64,000 nucleotides of DNA, from NCBI RefSeq assembly GCF_900156725.1, contig NZ_FTOI01000002.1, positions 124,001-188,000 on the forward strand, in the 5' to 3' direction. The notes below the pieces were generated by a model, which was given only the letters and a program-made list of their open reading frames with translations, made no database searches and was not told the origin of the DNA. The position numbers and the translations under genes are program-made. Numbering within the stretch: position 1 is the first letter of the stretch; every line of letters starts with the position of its first letter. Below are positions 1 to 7,622 of this stretch, one piece after another. This stretch comes from Kaistella chaponensis. Lineage in GTDB: Bacteria; Bacteroidota; Bacteroidia; Flavobacteriales; Weeksellaceae.

Positions 1-636
1 AATAATTGCAGGCGGAAAACCACTTTTCATTAAGATTAAATTTAAAAGCAGCCTTGCTGTTCTTCCATTCCCATCAAAAAAGGGATGAATCCAAGCAAAT
101 CGATGATGAAAAATAGCTGATCTTATCAAAATATCCACTTCTGAATCGTTTGCAAAATCGATCAGTTCACTCACAAACTCATCAACTTTCAAAGCATTCG
201 GCGGAACGAAATTCGCACCAGAGATCCGAACACCCGAAGTTCTGTATTTTCCAGCAAAATCCTTTTCTATTTTTTGCAAGACAAGATGATGAATACTCAA
301 AATATCTAATTTATTCAGGACATATTCATTTGAAGCAAGGGATTCTACAAATTCGATGGCTTCTTGGTGATTCACGACTTCAAAATGTTCCCGAAGTGAT
401 TTTCCTTTAATGGTAAATCCATCTTCGATCACCATTTTTGTTTCTTGAAGTGTTAAAGTATTTCCTTCAATACTATTTGAATTATAAGTCCACTCTATAC
501 TCAAACTGTCTTTAATGCTTTTCAAAACATAGCTCGGAATTGGGCGTTTTTTATCCAGTTCACGTTTTTTTTCGTGAATTCTTTCGAGTTGTTTTTCTAA
601 ACCTTCAAAGTAATATGGATATACTTGCCACTTCAT
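1..636 (-). CDS. Fic family protein, partial (C-terminus beyond left edge)
   Basis: The 212 visible residues carry the Fic signature HPFFDGNGRTAR near the left edge. Fic enzymes usually transfer AMP from ATP to a target protein; some members use other phosphate-containing donors. About 60 residues from the start, SNSIEGN matches the inhibitory-helix motif (S/T)xxxE(G/N), so this should be a class II, self-inhibited Fic protein with the inhibitory helix before the Fic core. The N-terminus (MKWQVYPYYFEGLEK) resembles the usual start of stand-alone Fic/DUF4172 proteins, but the domain match was not tested. A TACATTTG element ends 5 bases before the ATG, so the mRNA may be leaderless. The C-terminus, possibly with a DNA-binding wing, is off the edge. 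The target is unknown. Confidence 0.9.
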   Translation of the reverse strand, partial: MKWQVYPYYFEGLEKQLERIHEKKRELDKKRPIPSYVLKSIKDSLSIEWTYNSNSIEGNTLTLQETKMVIEDGFTIKGKSLREHFEVVNHQEAIEFVESLASNEYVLNKLDILSIHHLVLQKIEKDFAGKYRTSGVRISGANFVPPNALKVDEFVSELIDFANDSEVDILIRSAIFHHRFAWIHPFFDGNGRTARLLLNLILMKSGFPPAII

Positions 637-640
637 CCCA

Positions 641-648
641 CAAATGTA
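641..648 (-). promoter_or_regulatory. -7 promoter element of the Fic gene
   Basis: On the minus strand TACATTTG matches the Bacteroidetes -7 consensus TAnnTTTG. It lies 5 bases before the Fic ATG, so transcription would begin at or near the start codon. No clear -33 TTTG is seen. Confidence 0.45.
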
Positions 649-665
649 CTGCTTTTTTTATAAGC

Positions 666-695
666 TCGTATATACTACTATATTTTTCTATACGA
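666..695. promoter_or_regulatory. Inverted repeat, possible operator upstream of Fic gene
   Basis: TCGTATA (666-672) and TATACGA (689-695) form a perfect 7+7 inverted repeat with a 16-base spacer. It covers the expected -33 region of the Fic promoter. A regulator-binding role is inference; it could be a chance dyad in AT-rich DNA. Confidence 0.3.
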
Positions 696-725
696 TATTA
701 AGATTTTTAGCAGATTTATATTTTT

Positions 726-2918
726 TTAGTTTCTACTGTTTTCTTTTTGCTGCCATTTATAAAACGCAACTGCAATATTAATTTCAAAATAAGAATATTC
801 CTCACCCAATTCTTCTTTGATCGCCTTTAATGATTGAATAGTTTGAGTTTTTGCAATCGCAATTACAGGATCAATTTTGTTTATATCGATTAACTCACTT
901 GGTTTAATTGTTCCTACTTCTACAAAATTCACCAAATGATTTTGAATGGTATTCACAGAGAGATTTCTGATTTTGGCGATATCTTCTACACTGTTACCTT
1001 CTTTGAACAATTGAAAAGTTGTAGTGTAAGTTCCCGATTCGTGTTGATTAGCCTTTTTTGGGGCACTTTGTTTTTTAGGTGCTTTTTCGGAAATTTTACT
1101 GCTCAAATTATTTTGGTTGCAATAATTTGATATTACATTTACAAATGTTTCTCCGTATTTTTCAATTTTAAAAGCTCCGAAACCGCTTATTTGATTCAAT
1201 TCTTCTTTTGTAACAGGAAGATAAGTTGCAAGTTCCATTAAAGTTGCATCTGAAAAAATAACATAAGGCGGTACATTTTCTTGCTCAGCTTGCTGTCTTC
1301 TCAAAACTCTTAATTCATCAAATAATTCCAGGTTTGCATCGATTTCATTATTGGGATATGAAGTTTCTATTTCTTCTACCGTTACAGCTTTGGCTAGTTC
1401 TTTTACTTTTTGAAGGTGTACTTTTTTCTTATTAAATAAAACTTCTTTACTTGCATCTGTCAGTTTTAATACAGAAAATTCTTCATTTGACTCACGCAGA
1501 AAATCATTAATGATTAACTGCTTTATAAGATGATGCCAATAGGTTTTATCCGCATTGTTTCCAATTCCATAAGTAGGTAAACTGCGCATATAATCGGTGA
1601 TTTTCGCTCCTTTTGACCCTCGAAGAAAGTCGATAATCAGGTTTTTTCCGTAGCGTTCTTTCAGGCGAAAAACGGCGCTTAATAATTTTTGAGCATCAAT
1701 TGTGGCGTCCCAATTTTCAAAATCGCTGAGACAATAGTCGCAGGAATTGCAATTCCCAGGATGAGATTCCCCAAAATATTCCATCAAATACTGTCGCCTA
1801 CATTTTTGCATCTCTGCAAAGTCGGTCATGTGCTGCAGTTTTTTCAGCATTAAAGTTGATTGCTCCTCGTTGCCTTCGATCATCGCAAATTTTTTCAGTT
1901 TCATCACATCTGCATTGGAGTAAAACAAAATCGCCTCACTCGGCAAACCATCTCTTCCGGCTCTCCCAGTTTCCTGGTAATAACTTTCTATGTTTTTCGG
2001 AAGATCTGCGTGGATCACAAAACGGACATTGCTCTTGTCGATTCCCATTCCAAAAGCGATCGTTGCGACCATCACTCTAATTTTGTCTTTGATGAAATCA
2101 TCCTGAACCTTTGCTCTTTCTGTGGAAGAAATTCCAGCGTGATAAAATGCGGCATTCACTCCGTTTTCTTTCAAATTATTCGCCATGTCTTCCGTTCCTT
2201 TTCGGGACAAACAGTAGATAATTCCGGAATCATTCGGATGCTCGTTGAGATATTGAACAATGTGATGAAGAACGGATTGTTTCGGCTGCACAAAATATTT
2301 AATATTGGCTCTGTCAAAAGAAGAAATCAAAACAGTAGGATTCTGAAGATCTAACTGTTTGATAATGTCTTTTCTCGTAATTTCATCGGCACTTGCAGTT
2401 AAAGCAATGATAGGAACTGTGGGAAATTGCCTTTTTAACCCATTTAAAAATAAATAATCCGGACGAAAATCGTGTCCCCAATGCGAAACACAATGTGCTT
2501 CATCTACCGCGAATAAAGAAATATGGATGTTTTTCAGCAAGTTTAAAAATGAACCGTTGTCTGCACTCAATTTTTCGGGCGCAACATATAGAAGTTTGAG
2601 TTTTCCTTCTTTCAATTGATGAAAAGTTTCATTCTGCTCCACAGGATTCATGGAAGAATTGAGGAAAGCTGCAGAAATTCCATTCGCTCGCAAAGCATCA
2701 ACTTGATCTTTCATCAAAGCAATCAGGGGAGAAATTACAATCGCAGTTCCTTCCAAAATCAGCGCTGGAACTTGATAACATAACGATTTTCCACCACCAG
2801 TTGGCATTAAAACAAACGTATCTTTTTTTGCGATTACATTCTCAACTGCAGTCGCTTGGTTAAGCCTAAAGCTTTCGTACCCAAAATACTGTTGCAATAT
2901 TTCATGAGATTTTTCCAT
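726..2918 (-). CDS. recQ: ATP-dependent DNA helicase RecQ
   Basis: A 730-residue 3'-5' DNA helicase for recombination and fork repair. Walker A PTGGGKS is at residues 39-45 and the DEAH box at 139-142, followed by the RecQ aromatic-rich loop (HCVSHWGHDFRP). Motif VI YYQETGRAGRDG is near 313-324. Four zinc cysteines are C373, C390, C393 and C396, followed by the RQC winged helix. An HRDC domain follows at about 535-610 (ATLMELATYLPVTKEELN). The last 100 residues hold an extra helix-turn-helix tail (SVEDIAKIRNLSVNTIQNHL), common in longer RecQ proteins. It reads as a complete gene transcribed toward the Fic gene, with no obvious partner. Confidence 0.97.
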   Translation of the reverse strand: MEKSHEILQQYFGYESFRLNQATAVENVIAKKDTFVLMPTGGGKSLCYQVPALILEGTAIVISPLIALMKDQVDALRANGISAAFLNSSMNPVEQNETFHQLKEGKLKLLYVAPEKLSADNGSFLNLLKNIHISLFAVDEAHCVSHWGHDFRPDYLFLNGLKRQFPTVPIIALTASADEITRKDIIKQLDLQNPTVLISSFDRANIKYFVQPKQSVLHHIVQYLNEHPNDSGIIYCLSRKGTEDMANNLKENGVNAAFYHAGISSTERAKVQDDFIKDKIRVMVATIAFGMGIDKSNVRFVIHADLPKNIESYYQETGRAGRDGLPSEAILFYSNADVMKLKKFAMIEGNEEQSTLMLKKLQHMTDFAEMQKCRRQYLMEYFGESHPGNCNSCDYCLSDFENWDATIDAQKLLSAVFRLKERYGKNLIIDFLRGSKGAKITDYMRSLPTYGIGNNADKTYWHHLIKQLIINDFLRESNEEFSVLKLTDASKEVLFNKKKVHLQKVKELAKAVTVEEIETSYPNNEIDANLELFDELRVLRRQQAEQENVPPYVIFSDATLMELATYLPVTKEELNQISGFGAFKIEKYGETFVNVISNYCNQNNLSSKISEKAPKKQSAPKKANQHESGTYTTTFQLFKEGNSVEDIAKIRNLSVNTIQNHLVNFVEVGTIKPSELIDINKIDPVIAIAKTQTIQSLKAIKEELGEEYSYFEINIAVAFYKWQQKENSRN

Positions 2919-3120
2919 TGGTCAAAATTTGTGTTGTGGTAAAAGTAGGAATTTCTTACAATGTTCTGATTACACTTTTTGACAAAAAAAAATTAAATAT
3001 TTTAAAATTCCAATTTTGACTGACTGAAAATTATAGATTTTATTGAAGAATTCTTTTTATATTTGTTATTTAAGACATTGAAAAACAATTGTTTTAAGTT
3101 CAATTTTAAATAGTAGTTCC

Positions 3121-3720
3121 ATGATCAGAAGAATTGAAGAACATAATAATTTGGATTTATTTGGGGAAGATTTCGTTCATTTTCATATTTTTTTTGATAA
3201 CAAAGATGGTATTGAAGTAAAAATGCCGTGGATTATTAGTTTTTGGAATTTAAGAAAATTTCTGAACTCCTATGATCCAGATGCTGCTAATTATATTTCA
3301 AAAGTAAGTAACGGAATTAGAAGCTATGGTAGTAAAGATTCAAAGATTCTGGAGATTTTACATTCTGAAGAAATGCCCATTAATTCTTTTGTAGAAAAAT
3401 ATATGAGTACTTTATCAGAAGACTTACTTCAGAAACATATTGATTGGTCAGAAAATCTGAAAATTAATCCCGCTTTTCGTGAAAAAGCAAATGAACTTGA
3501 ACTTTTATTGCCAGATTTAGCATTCGGCAATTCCCGTCGTAAAATTTTTGCCGATGCGCTTGATGAAGCTATAAACAAAGAAATTAGAAATTTTTATCCC
3601 GAATTTTTTGATAAAATAGATAGCAAATCTTATACAAGATATGATGCCGTTTTGATGAATGAGGTAAATAATTTGGTGACCAAACTGAATGATTTTTTTT
3701 ACAACGAATCGCAAAAATAA
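3121..3720 (+). CDS. Hypothetical protein, unknown family
   Basis: A 199-residue soluble protein that I do not recognise. It has no signal peptide, membrane segment or cysteine. The composition is charged, with conspicuous aromatic stretches (FVHFHIFFDNKDG, MPWIISFWNLRKF) in the first 50 residues and a mostly helical C-terminal half. A TATATTTG element lies at 3058-3065, 55 bases upstream. It stands alone, converging on aspS across a shared terminator hairpin, so the context says nothing about its role. The reading frame is intact and its codon use resembles the neighbours. Confidence 0.7.
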   Translation: MIRRIEEHNNLDLFGEDFVHFHIFFDNKDGIEVKMPWIISFWNLRKFLNSYDPDAANYISKVSNGIRSYGSKDSKILEILHSEEMPINSFVEKYMSTLSEDLLQKHIDWSENLKINPAFREKANELELLLPDLAFGNSRRKIFADALDEAINKEIRNFYPEFFDKIDSKSYTRYDAVLMNEVNNLVTKLNDFFYNESQK

Positions 3721-3751
3721 AAAAGCGAAGATCAAATCAAACCTTCGCTTT
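3717..3751. terminator. Bidirectional terminator between unknown gene and aspS
   Basis: AAAGCGAAG (3722-3730) pairs with CTTCGCTTT (3743-3751) around a 12-base loop. On the minus strand the stem runs into a T-rich tract (TTTTTTATTTTT), so it is strongest as the aspS terminator. Confidence 0.8.
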
Positions 3752-3755
3752 AAAT

Positions 3756-5510
3756 TTATCCTTTTAAATTTAATCTCAAAGCCAACTCATCCAACTGCTC
3801 TTCCGCAATCGAACTTGGCGCATCGATCATCACATCTCGTCCGGAATTATTTTTCGGGAAAGCAATATAATCTCTTATGACTTCATTTCCGTCAAGAATC
3901 GCAACCAATCGGTCGAAACCTAAAGCCAATCCTGCATGAGGAGGTGCTCCATATTGAAAAGCGTTCATTAAAAATCCAAACTGTGCTTCTGCATCTTCTT
4001 TGGTAAAGCCTAAAAGATTAAACATTTTTGCCTGCAAATCTTTATCGAAAATTCTTACTGATCCACCACCGATTTCATTTCCGTTAAGGATTAAATCATA
4101 AGCATTTGCTCTGGCTTTTCCTGGATCGGTTTCTAATAAATGAACATCTTCAGGTTTTGGTGAAGTAAACGGATGGTGCATTGCATGATAACGGTTTGTT
4201 TCTTCGTCCCATTCCAAAAGCGGAAAATCGATCACCCAAAGTGGGGCGAATTCTTTCGGATTTCTTAATCCCAATCGATTCCCTAGCTCCATTCTCAAAG
4301 CGGAAAGTTGAGTTCTTACTTTATTTTCGTTTCCGGACATCAAGAAGATTAAATCTCCTGCTTTTGCGCCGAATTTTTCTGTAATTTTCTTTAAATCTTC
4401 TTCGTTGTAAAATTTATTGACGGAAGACGTAACAACGCCATCGTTCTGGAATTTGATCCAAATCATTCCGTTTGCACCAATTTGTGGGCGTTTTACCCAA
4501 TCGATCAGTTCGTCGATTTGTTTTCTGGTATATTCTGCGCAACCTTCAACATTGATTCCGACCACCAATTCGGCATCATCGAAGATTTTGAAATCTTTTC
4601 CTTTAACCAAATCGTTTACCTCCACGAATTCCATCCCGAATCTGATGTCCGGTTTATCGTTTCCGTATTTTTGCATCGCATCTGCGAAAGTCATTCTTGG
4701 AAATTTCCCGAATTCTTTTCCAGCAATATCTTTCAATAAAGTTGCGGTCATTCCTTCGAAGATTTCTAAAACGTCTTCCTGTTCTACAAATGCCATTTCG
4801 CAATCGATCTGCGTAAATTCCGGTTGTCGGTCTGCTCTTAAATCCTCGTCACGGAAACATTTTACAATTTGAAAATATCGATCCATTCCACCGATCATCA
4901 ATAACTGTTTGAAGGTTTGTGGCGATTGTGGCAATGCATAAAACTGTCCCGGATTCATACGACTTGGAACTACAAAATCACGCGCTCCTTCTGGAGTTGA
5001 TTTGATTAAAACTGGCGTTTCAACTTCAATAAAGTCCTGATCTGAAAGATAATTCCTTACTTTTTGCGCCATTTTATGACGGAAAATGAGTTTGTCTTTC
5101 ACCGGATTTCTGCGGATATCCAAATATCTGTACTTCATACGAAGTTCTTCACCACCGTCGGTTTGATCTTCAATGGAAAAAGGTGGCGTTTCTGAAGCAT
5201 TTAAAATGGTCAGTTTTTCTACCAAAATTTCGATTTCTCCTGTTGGGATTTTCTGATTTTTACTTTGGCGTTCAATGACTTTTCCTTCAATTTGAATCAC
5301 AAATTCACGACCTAATTTACTTGCACTTTCGAACAGTTCTTTAGAAGAACGGTCTGCATCAAAAACCAACTGCGTAATTCCGTACCGATCGCGCAAATCG
5401 ATCCACATCATAAAGCCTTTGTCACGAATGGTTTGAACCCAACCGGAAAGGGTTACGTTTTGATCAAGATTTTGTACTGTTAATTCTCCGTTGGTGTGCG
5501 TGCGAAACAT
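3756..5510 (-). CDS. aspS: Aspartyl-tRNA synthetase
   Basis: A class II aminoacyl-tRNA synthetase of 584 residues, the usual bacterial length. An N-terminal OB-fold anticodon-binding domain ([23 protein letters not shown]) comes first. Motif 2 follows ([18 protein letters not shown]), then an inserted GAD domain around residues 290-420. Motif 3 is at the end ([15 protein letters not shown]). It charges tRNA-Asp in the cytoplasm. The 5' leader starts near a TATCTTTG element at 5575-5582 and contains a 15-bp near-palindrome and four heptamer repeats ending 10 bases before the ATG. Whether the enzyme is discriminating or also charges tRNA-Asn depends on gatCAB elsewhere in the genome. Confidence 0.97.
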   Translation of the reverse strand: MFRTHTNGELTVQNLDQNVTLSGWVQTIRDKGFMMWIDLRDRYGITQLVFDADRSSKELFESASKLGREFVIQIEGKVIERQSKNQKIPTGEIEILVEKLTILNASETPPFSIEDQTDGGEELRMKYRYLDIRRNPVKDKLIFRHKMAQKVRNYLSDQDFIEVETPVLIKSTPEGARDFVVPSRMNPGQFYALPQSPQTFKQLLMIGGMDRYFQIVKCFRDEDLRADRQPEFTQIDCEMAFVEQEDVLEIFEGMTATLLKDIAGKEFGKFPRMTFADAMQKYGNDKPDIRFGMEFVEVNDLVKGKDFKIFDDAELVVGINVEGCAEYTRKQIDELIDWVKRPQIGANGMIWIKFQNDGVVTSSVNKFYNEEDLKKITEKFGAKAGDLIFLMSGNENKVRTQLSALRMELGNRLGLRNPKEFAPLWVIDFPLLEWDEETNRYHAMHHPFTSPKPEDVHLLETDPGKARANAYDLILNGNEIGGGSVRIFDKDLQAKMFNLLGFTKEDAEAQFGFLMNAFQYGAPPHAGLALGFDRLVAILDGNEVIRDYIAFPKNNSGRDVMIDAPSSIAEEQLDELALRLNLKG

Positions 5511-5520
5511 TGTTTTCAGA

Positions 5521-5548
5521 TGTTAGATATTAGACGTTAGATATTAGA
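5521..5548. repeat. Heptamer tandem repeat, 4 units
   Basis: Four consecutive 7-base units of the form nnTTAGA (TGTTAGA, TATTAGA, CGTTAGA, TATTAGA). They lie inside the predicted aspS leader and end 10 bases from its ATG. Confidence 0.85.
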
Positions 5549-5574
5549 CTTTTATTTGTCTAAATTTTAGACGG

Positions 5575-5582
5575 CAAAGATA
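5575..5582 (-). promoter_or_regulatory. -7 promoter element of aspS
   Basis: TATCTTTG on the minus strand fits TAnnTTTG. It would give a leader of about 60 bases containing the near-palindrome at 5558-5572 and the heptamer repeats. Confidence 0.5.
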
Positions 5583-5619
5583 AGTTTTTTGGATGATTAC
5601 GGGAAGTGATTTTTCAGCG

Positions 5620-5760
5620 ATTCCCTGCGTGAGGGATTGCAATGGAAATCCCGGAATGAAGCAAAGCGGAATGAGGAATTGGAATGAAAAGCCCGACCCG
5701 AGCTGCTGGAAATATTTGCGGCATTTTGTAAGCGTTGGAAAAGGGTCACGCCCAAAACTT
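5620..5760 (+). repeat. Dispersed repeat, copy 1
   Basis: A GC-richer island in AT-rich DNA. It opens with a small hairpin (TCCCT/AGGGA around 5632), followed by GATTGCAATGGAAATCCCGG and GGAATGAAAAGCCCGA. Core words GATTGnAnnGnAAA and GnAAGC recur in the same order and orientation at 49257-49352 and 60092-60190. The stretch reads open on the plus strand (72 codons) but has no protein-like content. Confidence 0.55.
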
Positions 5761-5797
5761 TATGATTATTTAAGAAGTGGTTGCGAGAATATTATCT

Positions 5798-5805
5798 TAA
5801 CTTTG
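5798..5805 (+). promoter_or_regulatory. -7 promoter element of THX gene
   Basis: TAACTTTG fits TAnnTTTG and lies 30 bases before the THX start codon. Confidence 0.45.
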
Positions 5806-5835
5806 AGCTAATCAATACATTAAAAATAATTAATT

Positions 5836-6108
5836 ATGGGTAAAGGAGACAAAAAATCGAGAAAAGGAAAGGTAATTTCCGGAAGTTATGGTAACACAAG
5901 ACCAAGAAAATCTAGTTCAGTCGCTAATATTCCGGTGAAAGTTTTGGATGAAGTCGATAAAAAAGCATCCAAAGAAAAAGTAAGAAAAGAGGTGGGTTTT
6001 CCTACTGAAAAATCTGAAAATGCCACAGTAGAGAAAAAACCTAAAGCTGAAGCAAAACCAAAAGTGGAAAAAAAAGAGGAAAATCCCGAAGATCAACCGA
6101 AAGCATAA
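5836..6108 (+). CDS. 30S ribosomal protein THX-type, extended
   Basis: The first 26 residues (MGKGDKKSRKGKVISGSYG then NTRPRKS) match the bTHX family, a very small basic protein that sits in the head of the 30S subunit. Thermus THX is only 26 residues long, whereas this one has 90. The extra 64 residues are Lys/Glu/Pro-rich, low in complexity and probably disordered (KKPKAEAKPKVEKKEENPEDQPKA in part). C-terminal tails of this kind are common on Bacteroidetes THX proteins. The gene is monocistronic, with its own -7 element and a terminator 10 bases after the stop. Confidence 0.85.
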   Translation: MGKGDKKSRKGKVISGSYGNTRPRKSSSVANIPVKVLDEVDKKASKEKVRKEVGFPTEKSENATVEKKPKAEAKPKVEKKEENPEDQPKA

Positions 6109-6118
6109 AAAACCAAAA

Positions 6119-6148
6119 AAACCGAAGAATAATCTTCGGTTTTTTTTA
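6119..6148. terminator. Bidirectional terminator, THX / DUF937
   Basis: ACCGAAG (6121-6127) and CTTCGGT (6134-6140) enclose a 6-base loop, with an A-run before and a T-run after. It can terminate the THX gene on the plus strand and the DUF937 gene on the minus strand. Confidence 0.88.
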
Positions 6149-6166
6149 TAACTAGTTTTTGTTCAG

Positions 6167-6892
6167 TTATTTTCCGCCCAAAATCCCTCCTAAAAGTCCT
6201 CCTAAGCCGCCTTGTTGTTGGTTTTGTTGTCCACCACCAAGAACACTTCCTAAAATATCTGTCAAAGGATTTCCAGAAGAATTTGCTTGTGAACCGCCAC
6301 CAAGAACGCTTCCTAAGATATCGTTCAATGGGTTTCCAGCAGATTGTCCGTTTGAACCTCCTCCTAGAACGCTTCCTAAAATGTCATTCAGTGGATTTGA
6401 AGGTTGAGATTGCGCCTGATTTTGTGCATTCCCCAAAATTCCACCCAATAAGTCTCCCAAACCACCACTGGAAGTTACGCCGTTTGATTGTTTTTCTTTA
6501 CCAATATATCCCATGATAATAGGAGCTAACATCGCTAAAATTGGGCCTATTTTATCCATAGAAATTCCGGTATTTTGAGACAATTGATTTTCAACATTGG
6601 CTTTTTCGCCTCCAAAAATATGGCTTAAAATAGAATTTCCCTCTGCTTGTCTTTCAACAGCTTGGGAAGGATTATTTAAAATGCTTCCATCATGATCTTT
6701 GTCGAGCGCATTGTTTAATGCATCTGCTTCGGAACTGTTTTCCTGTGATTTTTTTCTTAGATATGAAATGACTAATGGTGCTGCAACTGCCAATAAAGCA
6801 ATTACTTGGTTTTTGCTGATTCCGAATTTGTTTTCGGCGTCTGTAGCTACTTGATTTCCTGCATTTCCAGTGATAAGGTCGATTAAACTCAT
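6167..6892 (-). CDS. DUF937 family protein with 21-residue C-terminal repeats
   Basis: A 241-residue protein. The N-terminal 130 residues match DUF937 (MSLIDLITGNAGNQVATDAE, then two helical units ending APLVISYLRKK and APIIMGYIGKE). The C-terminal 100 residues are Gly/Ser/Asn/Gln-rich and contain three copies of a 21-residue unit built on NPLNDILGSVLGGG, followed by GGLGGLLGGILGGK. No signal peptide is seen. DUF937 proteins have no established biochemical role. The amphipathic Leu/Ile-Gly repeats could be oligomerising or membrane-active, which is inference. It is monocistronic with a TAGATTTG element at 6927-6934. Confidence 0.85.
   Translation of the reverse strand: MSLIDLITGNAGNQVATDAENKFGISKNQVIALLAVAAPLVISYLRKKSQENSSEADALNNALDKDHDGSILNNPSQAVERQAEGNSILSHIFGGEKANVENQLSQNTGISMDKIGPILAMLAPIIMGYIGKEKQSNGVTSSGGLGDLLGGILGNAQNQAQSQPSNPLNDILGSVLGGGSNGQSAGNPLNDILGSVLGGGSQANSSGNPLTDILGSVLGGGQQNQQQGGLGGLLGGILGGK
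6236..6405. repeat. 63-bp tandem repeat inside DUF937 gene
   Basis: Three in-frame copies of a 63-bp unit encode the NPLNDILGSVLGGG blocks. The copies differ at synonymous and linker positions, so the array is not freshly expanded. Confidence 0.8.
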
Positions 6893-7013
6893 AGTTTGTG
6901 CATTTTATTTTTAAAAAATTAGAAAGCAAATCTAATCAATATTCATTCTCAATTGTTTTTTGTATTCCCAAATTATTGTTAAAATTTTAAATTAATAACA
7001 ATTTATGGATTAA

Positions 7014-7523
7014 TTAATTTTTAAAAATAGGAACATTGGAGCAAGCTTCTCCAAACATTAGCGATTTCACAATCGGTTTTAGCTGTTCTACCAATTCAAT
7101 ATATGCGTTTTCTGGGATTGATTCATCAGAACATCCTTTTACCAAAACTCTTTTGCCTATCATTTCGGTATAATCATAAGTTTGAACTGCATTGTGCATC
7201 AGTAGAACTTCTAAATCTTCCCTGTTTCCGAAAACGATTTTTTTTGCAGTTTCAGTGAGTTTTGCCGTAATCAAAAAATAAGCCCATAAAGGAACAATTG
7301 CATCTGCCGAATTGTAAATGTAGAGGTAAGAATTTTCGTAATCTTCAGGATTTAATGCAGAAATTTTTTCGCGAAAATCTTTTTCCTTTAAGATTAATCC
7401 TTCAAAAAGGAAATCTTTTAAATCAATTCCTATTCTTTTTCCTTTTGGGAGTAGTGTTGACAAATCAAAATTGATTAATCCGCTTTCGGCTATTTTATTT
7501 TTTATTTCTAAATCTTCAGACAT
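7014..7523 (-). CDS. DUF2480 family protein
   Basis: A 169-residue cytoplasmic protein without signal peptide or membrane segment. Sequence features (ESGLINFDLSTLLPKGKRIGIDLKDFL, YIYNSADAIVPLWAYFLIT, VLVKGCSDESIPENAYIELV, in part) are those of DUF2480, found almost only in Bacteroidetes and of unknown function. It is divergent from lpxB: minus-strand TAATTTTG (7544-7551) and plus-strand TATCTTTG (7534-7541) sit next to each other, so the two genes share a promoter region. Otherwise it stands alone. Confidence 0.85.
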   Translation of the reverse strand: MSEDLEIKNKIAESGLINFDLSTLLPKGKRIGIDLKDFLFEGLILKEKDFREKISALNPEDYENSYLYIYNSADAIVPLWAYFLITAKLTETAKKIVFGNREDLEVLLMHNAVQTYDYTEMIGKRVLVKGCSDESIPENAYIELVEQLKPIVKSLMFGEACSNVPIFKN

Positions 7524-7533
7524 TTTTTTATTT

Positions 7534-7541
7534 TATCTTTG
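7534..7541 (+). promoter_or_regulatory. -7 element of lpxB
   Basis: TATCTTTG fits TAnnTTTG. It predicts a leader of roughly 75 bases whose 3' half is heptamer repeats. Confidence 0.45.
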
Positions 7542-7543
7542 AA

Positions 7544-7551
7544 CAAAATTA
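7544..7551 (-). promoter_or_regulatory. -7 element of DUF2480 gene
   Basis: TAATTTTG on the minus strand fits TAnnTTTG. It lies 20 bases before the ATG and is almost back to back with the lpxB element. Confidence 0.45.
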
Positions 7552-7584
7552 AGCTAAATTATTTGTTTTAAATTGAAGATTGAA

Positions 7585-7619
7585 AAATCTAAATTCTAAA
7601 ATCTAAAATCTAAATTCTA
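7585..7619. repeat. Heptamer tandem repeat, 5 units
   Basis: Five perfect-phase units AAATCTA, AATTCTA, AAATCTA, AAATCTA, AATTCTA end 3 bases before the TTG start of lpxB. The whole ribosome-landing region of lpxB is therefore repeat. Confidence 0.9.
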
Positions 7620-7622
7620 AAC

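Larger units (their letters stand above)
5511..5835. other. Gene-free stretch: aspS leader, dispersed repeat, THX promoter
   Basis: These 325 bases hold no convincing gene. They contain, in order, heptamer repeats (5521-5548), a near-palindrome GTCTAAATTTTAGAC (5558-5572), the aspS -7 element on the minus strand, a dispersed repeat copy (about 5620-5760), and a TAACTTTG -7 element for the THX gene (5798-5805). Confidence 0.7.

Noticed and set aside
5593-5811. Small open frame of 72 codons inside the aspS-THX gap
   Set aside because: It follows the dispersed repeat and has no homology I can name. The related repeats at 49257 and 60092 are open on the opposite strand, so the openness is incidental.
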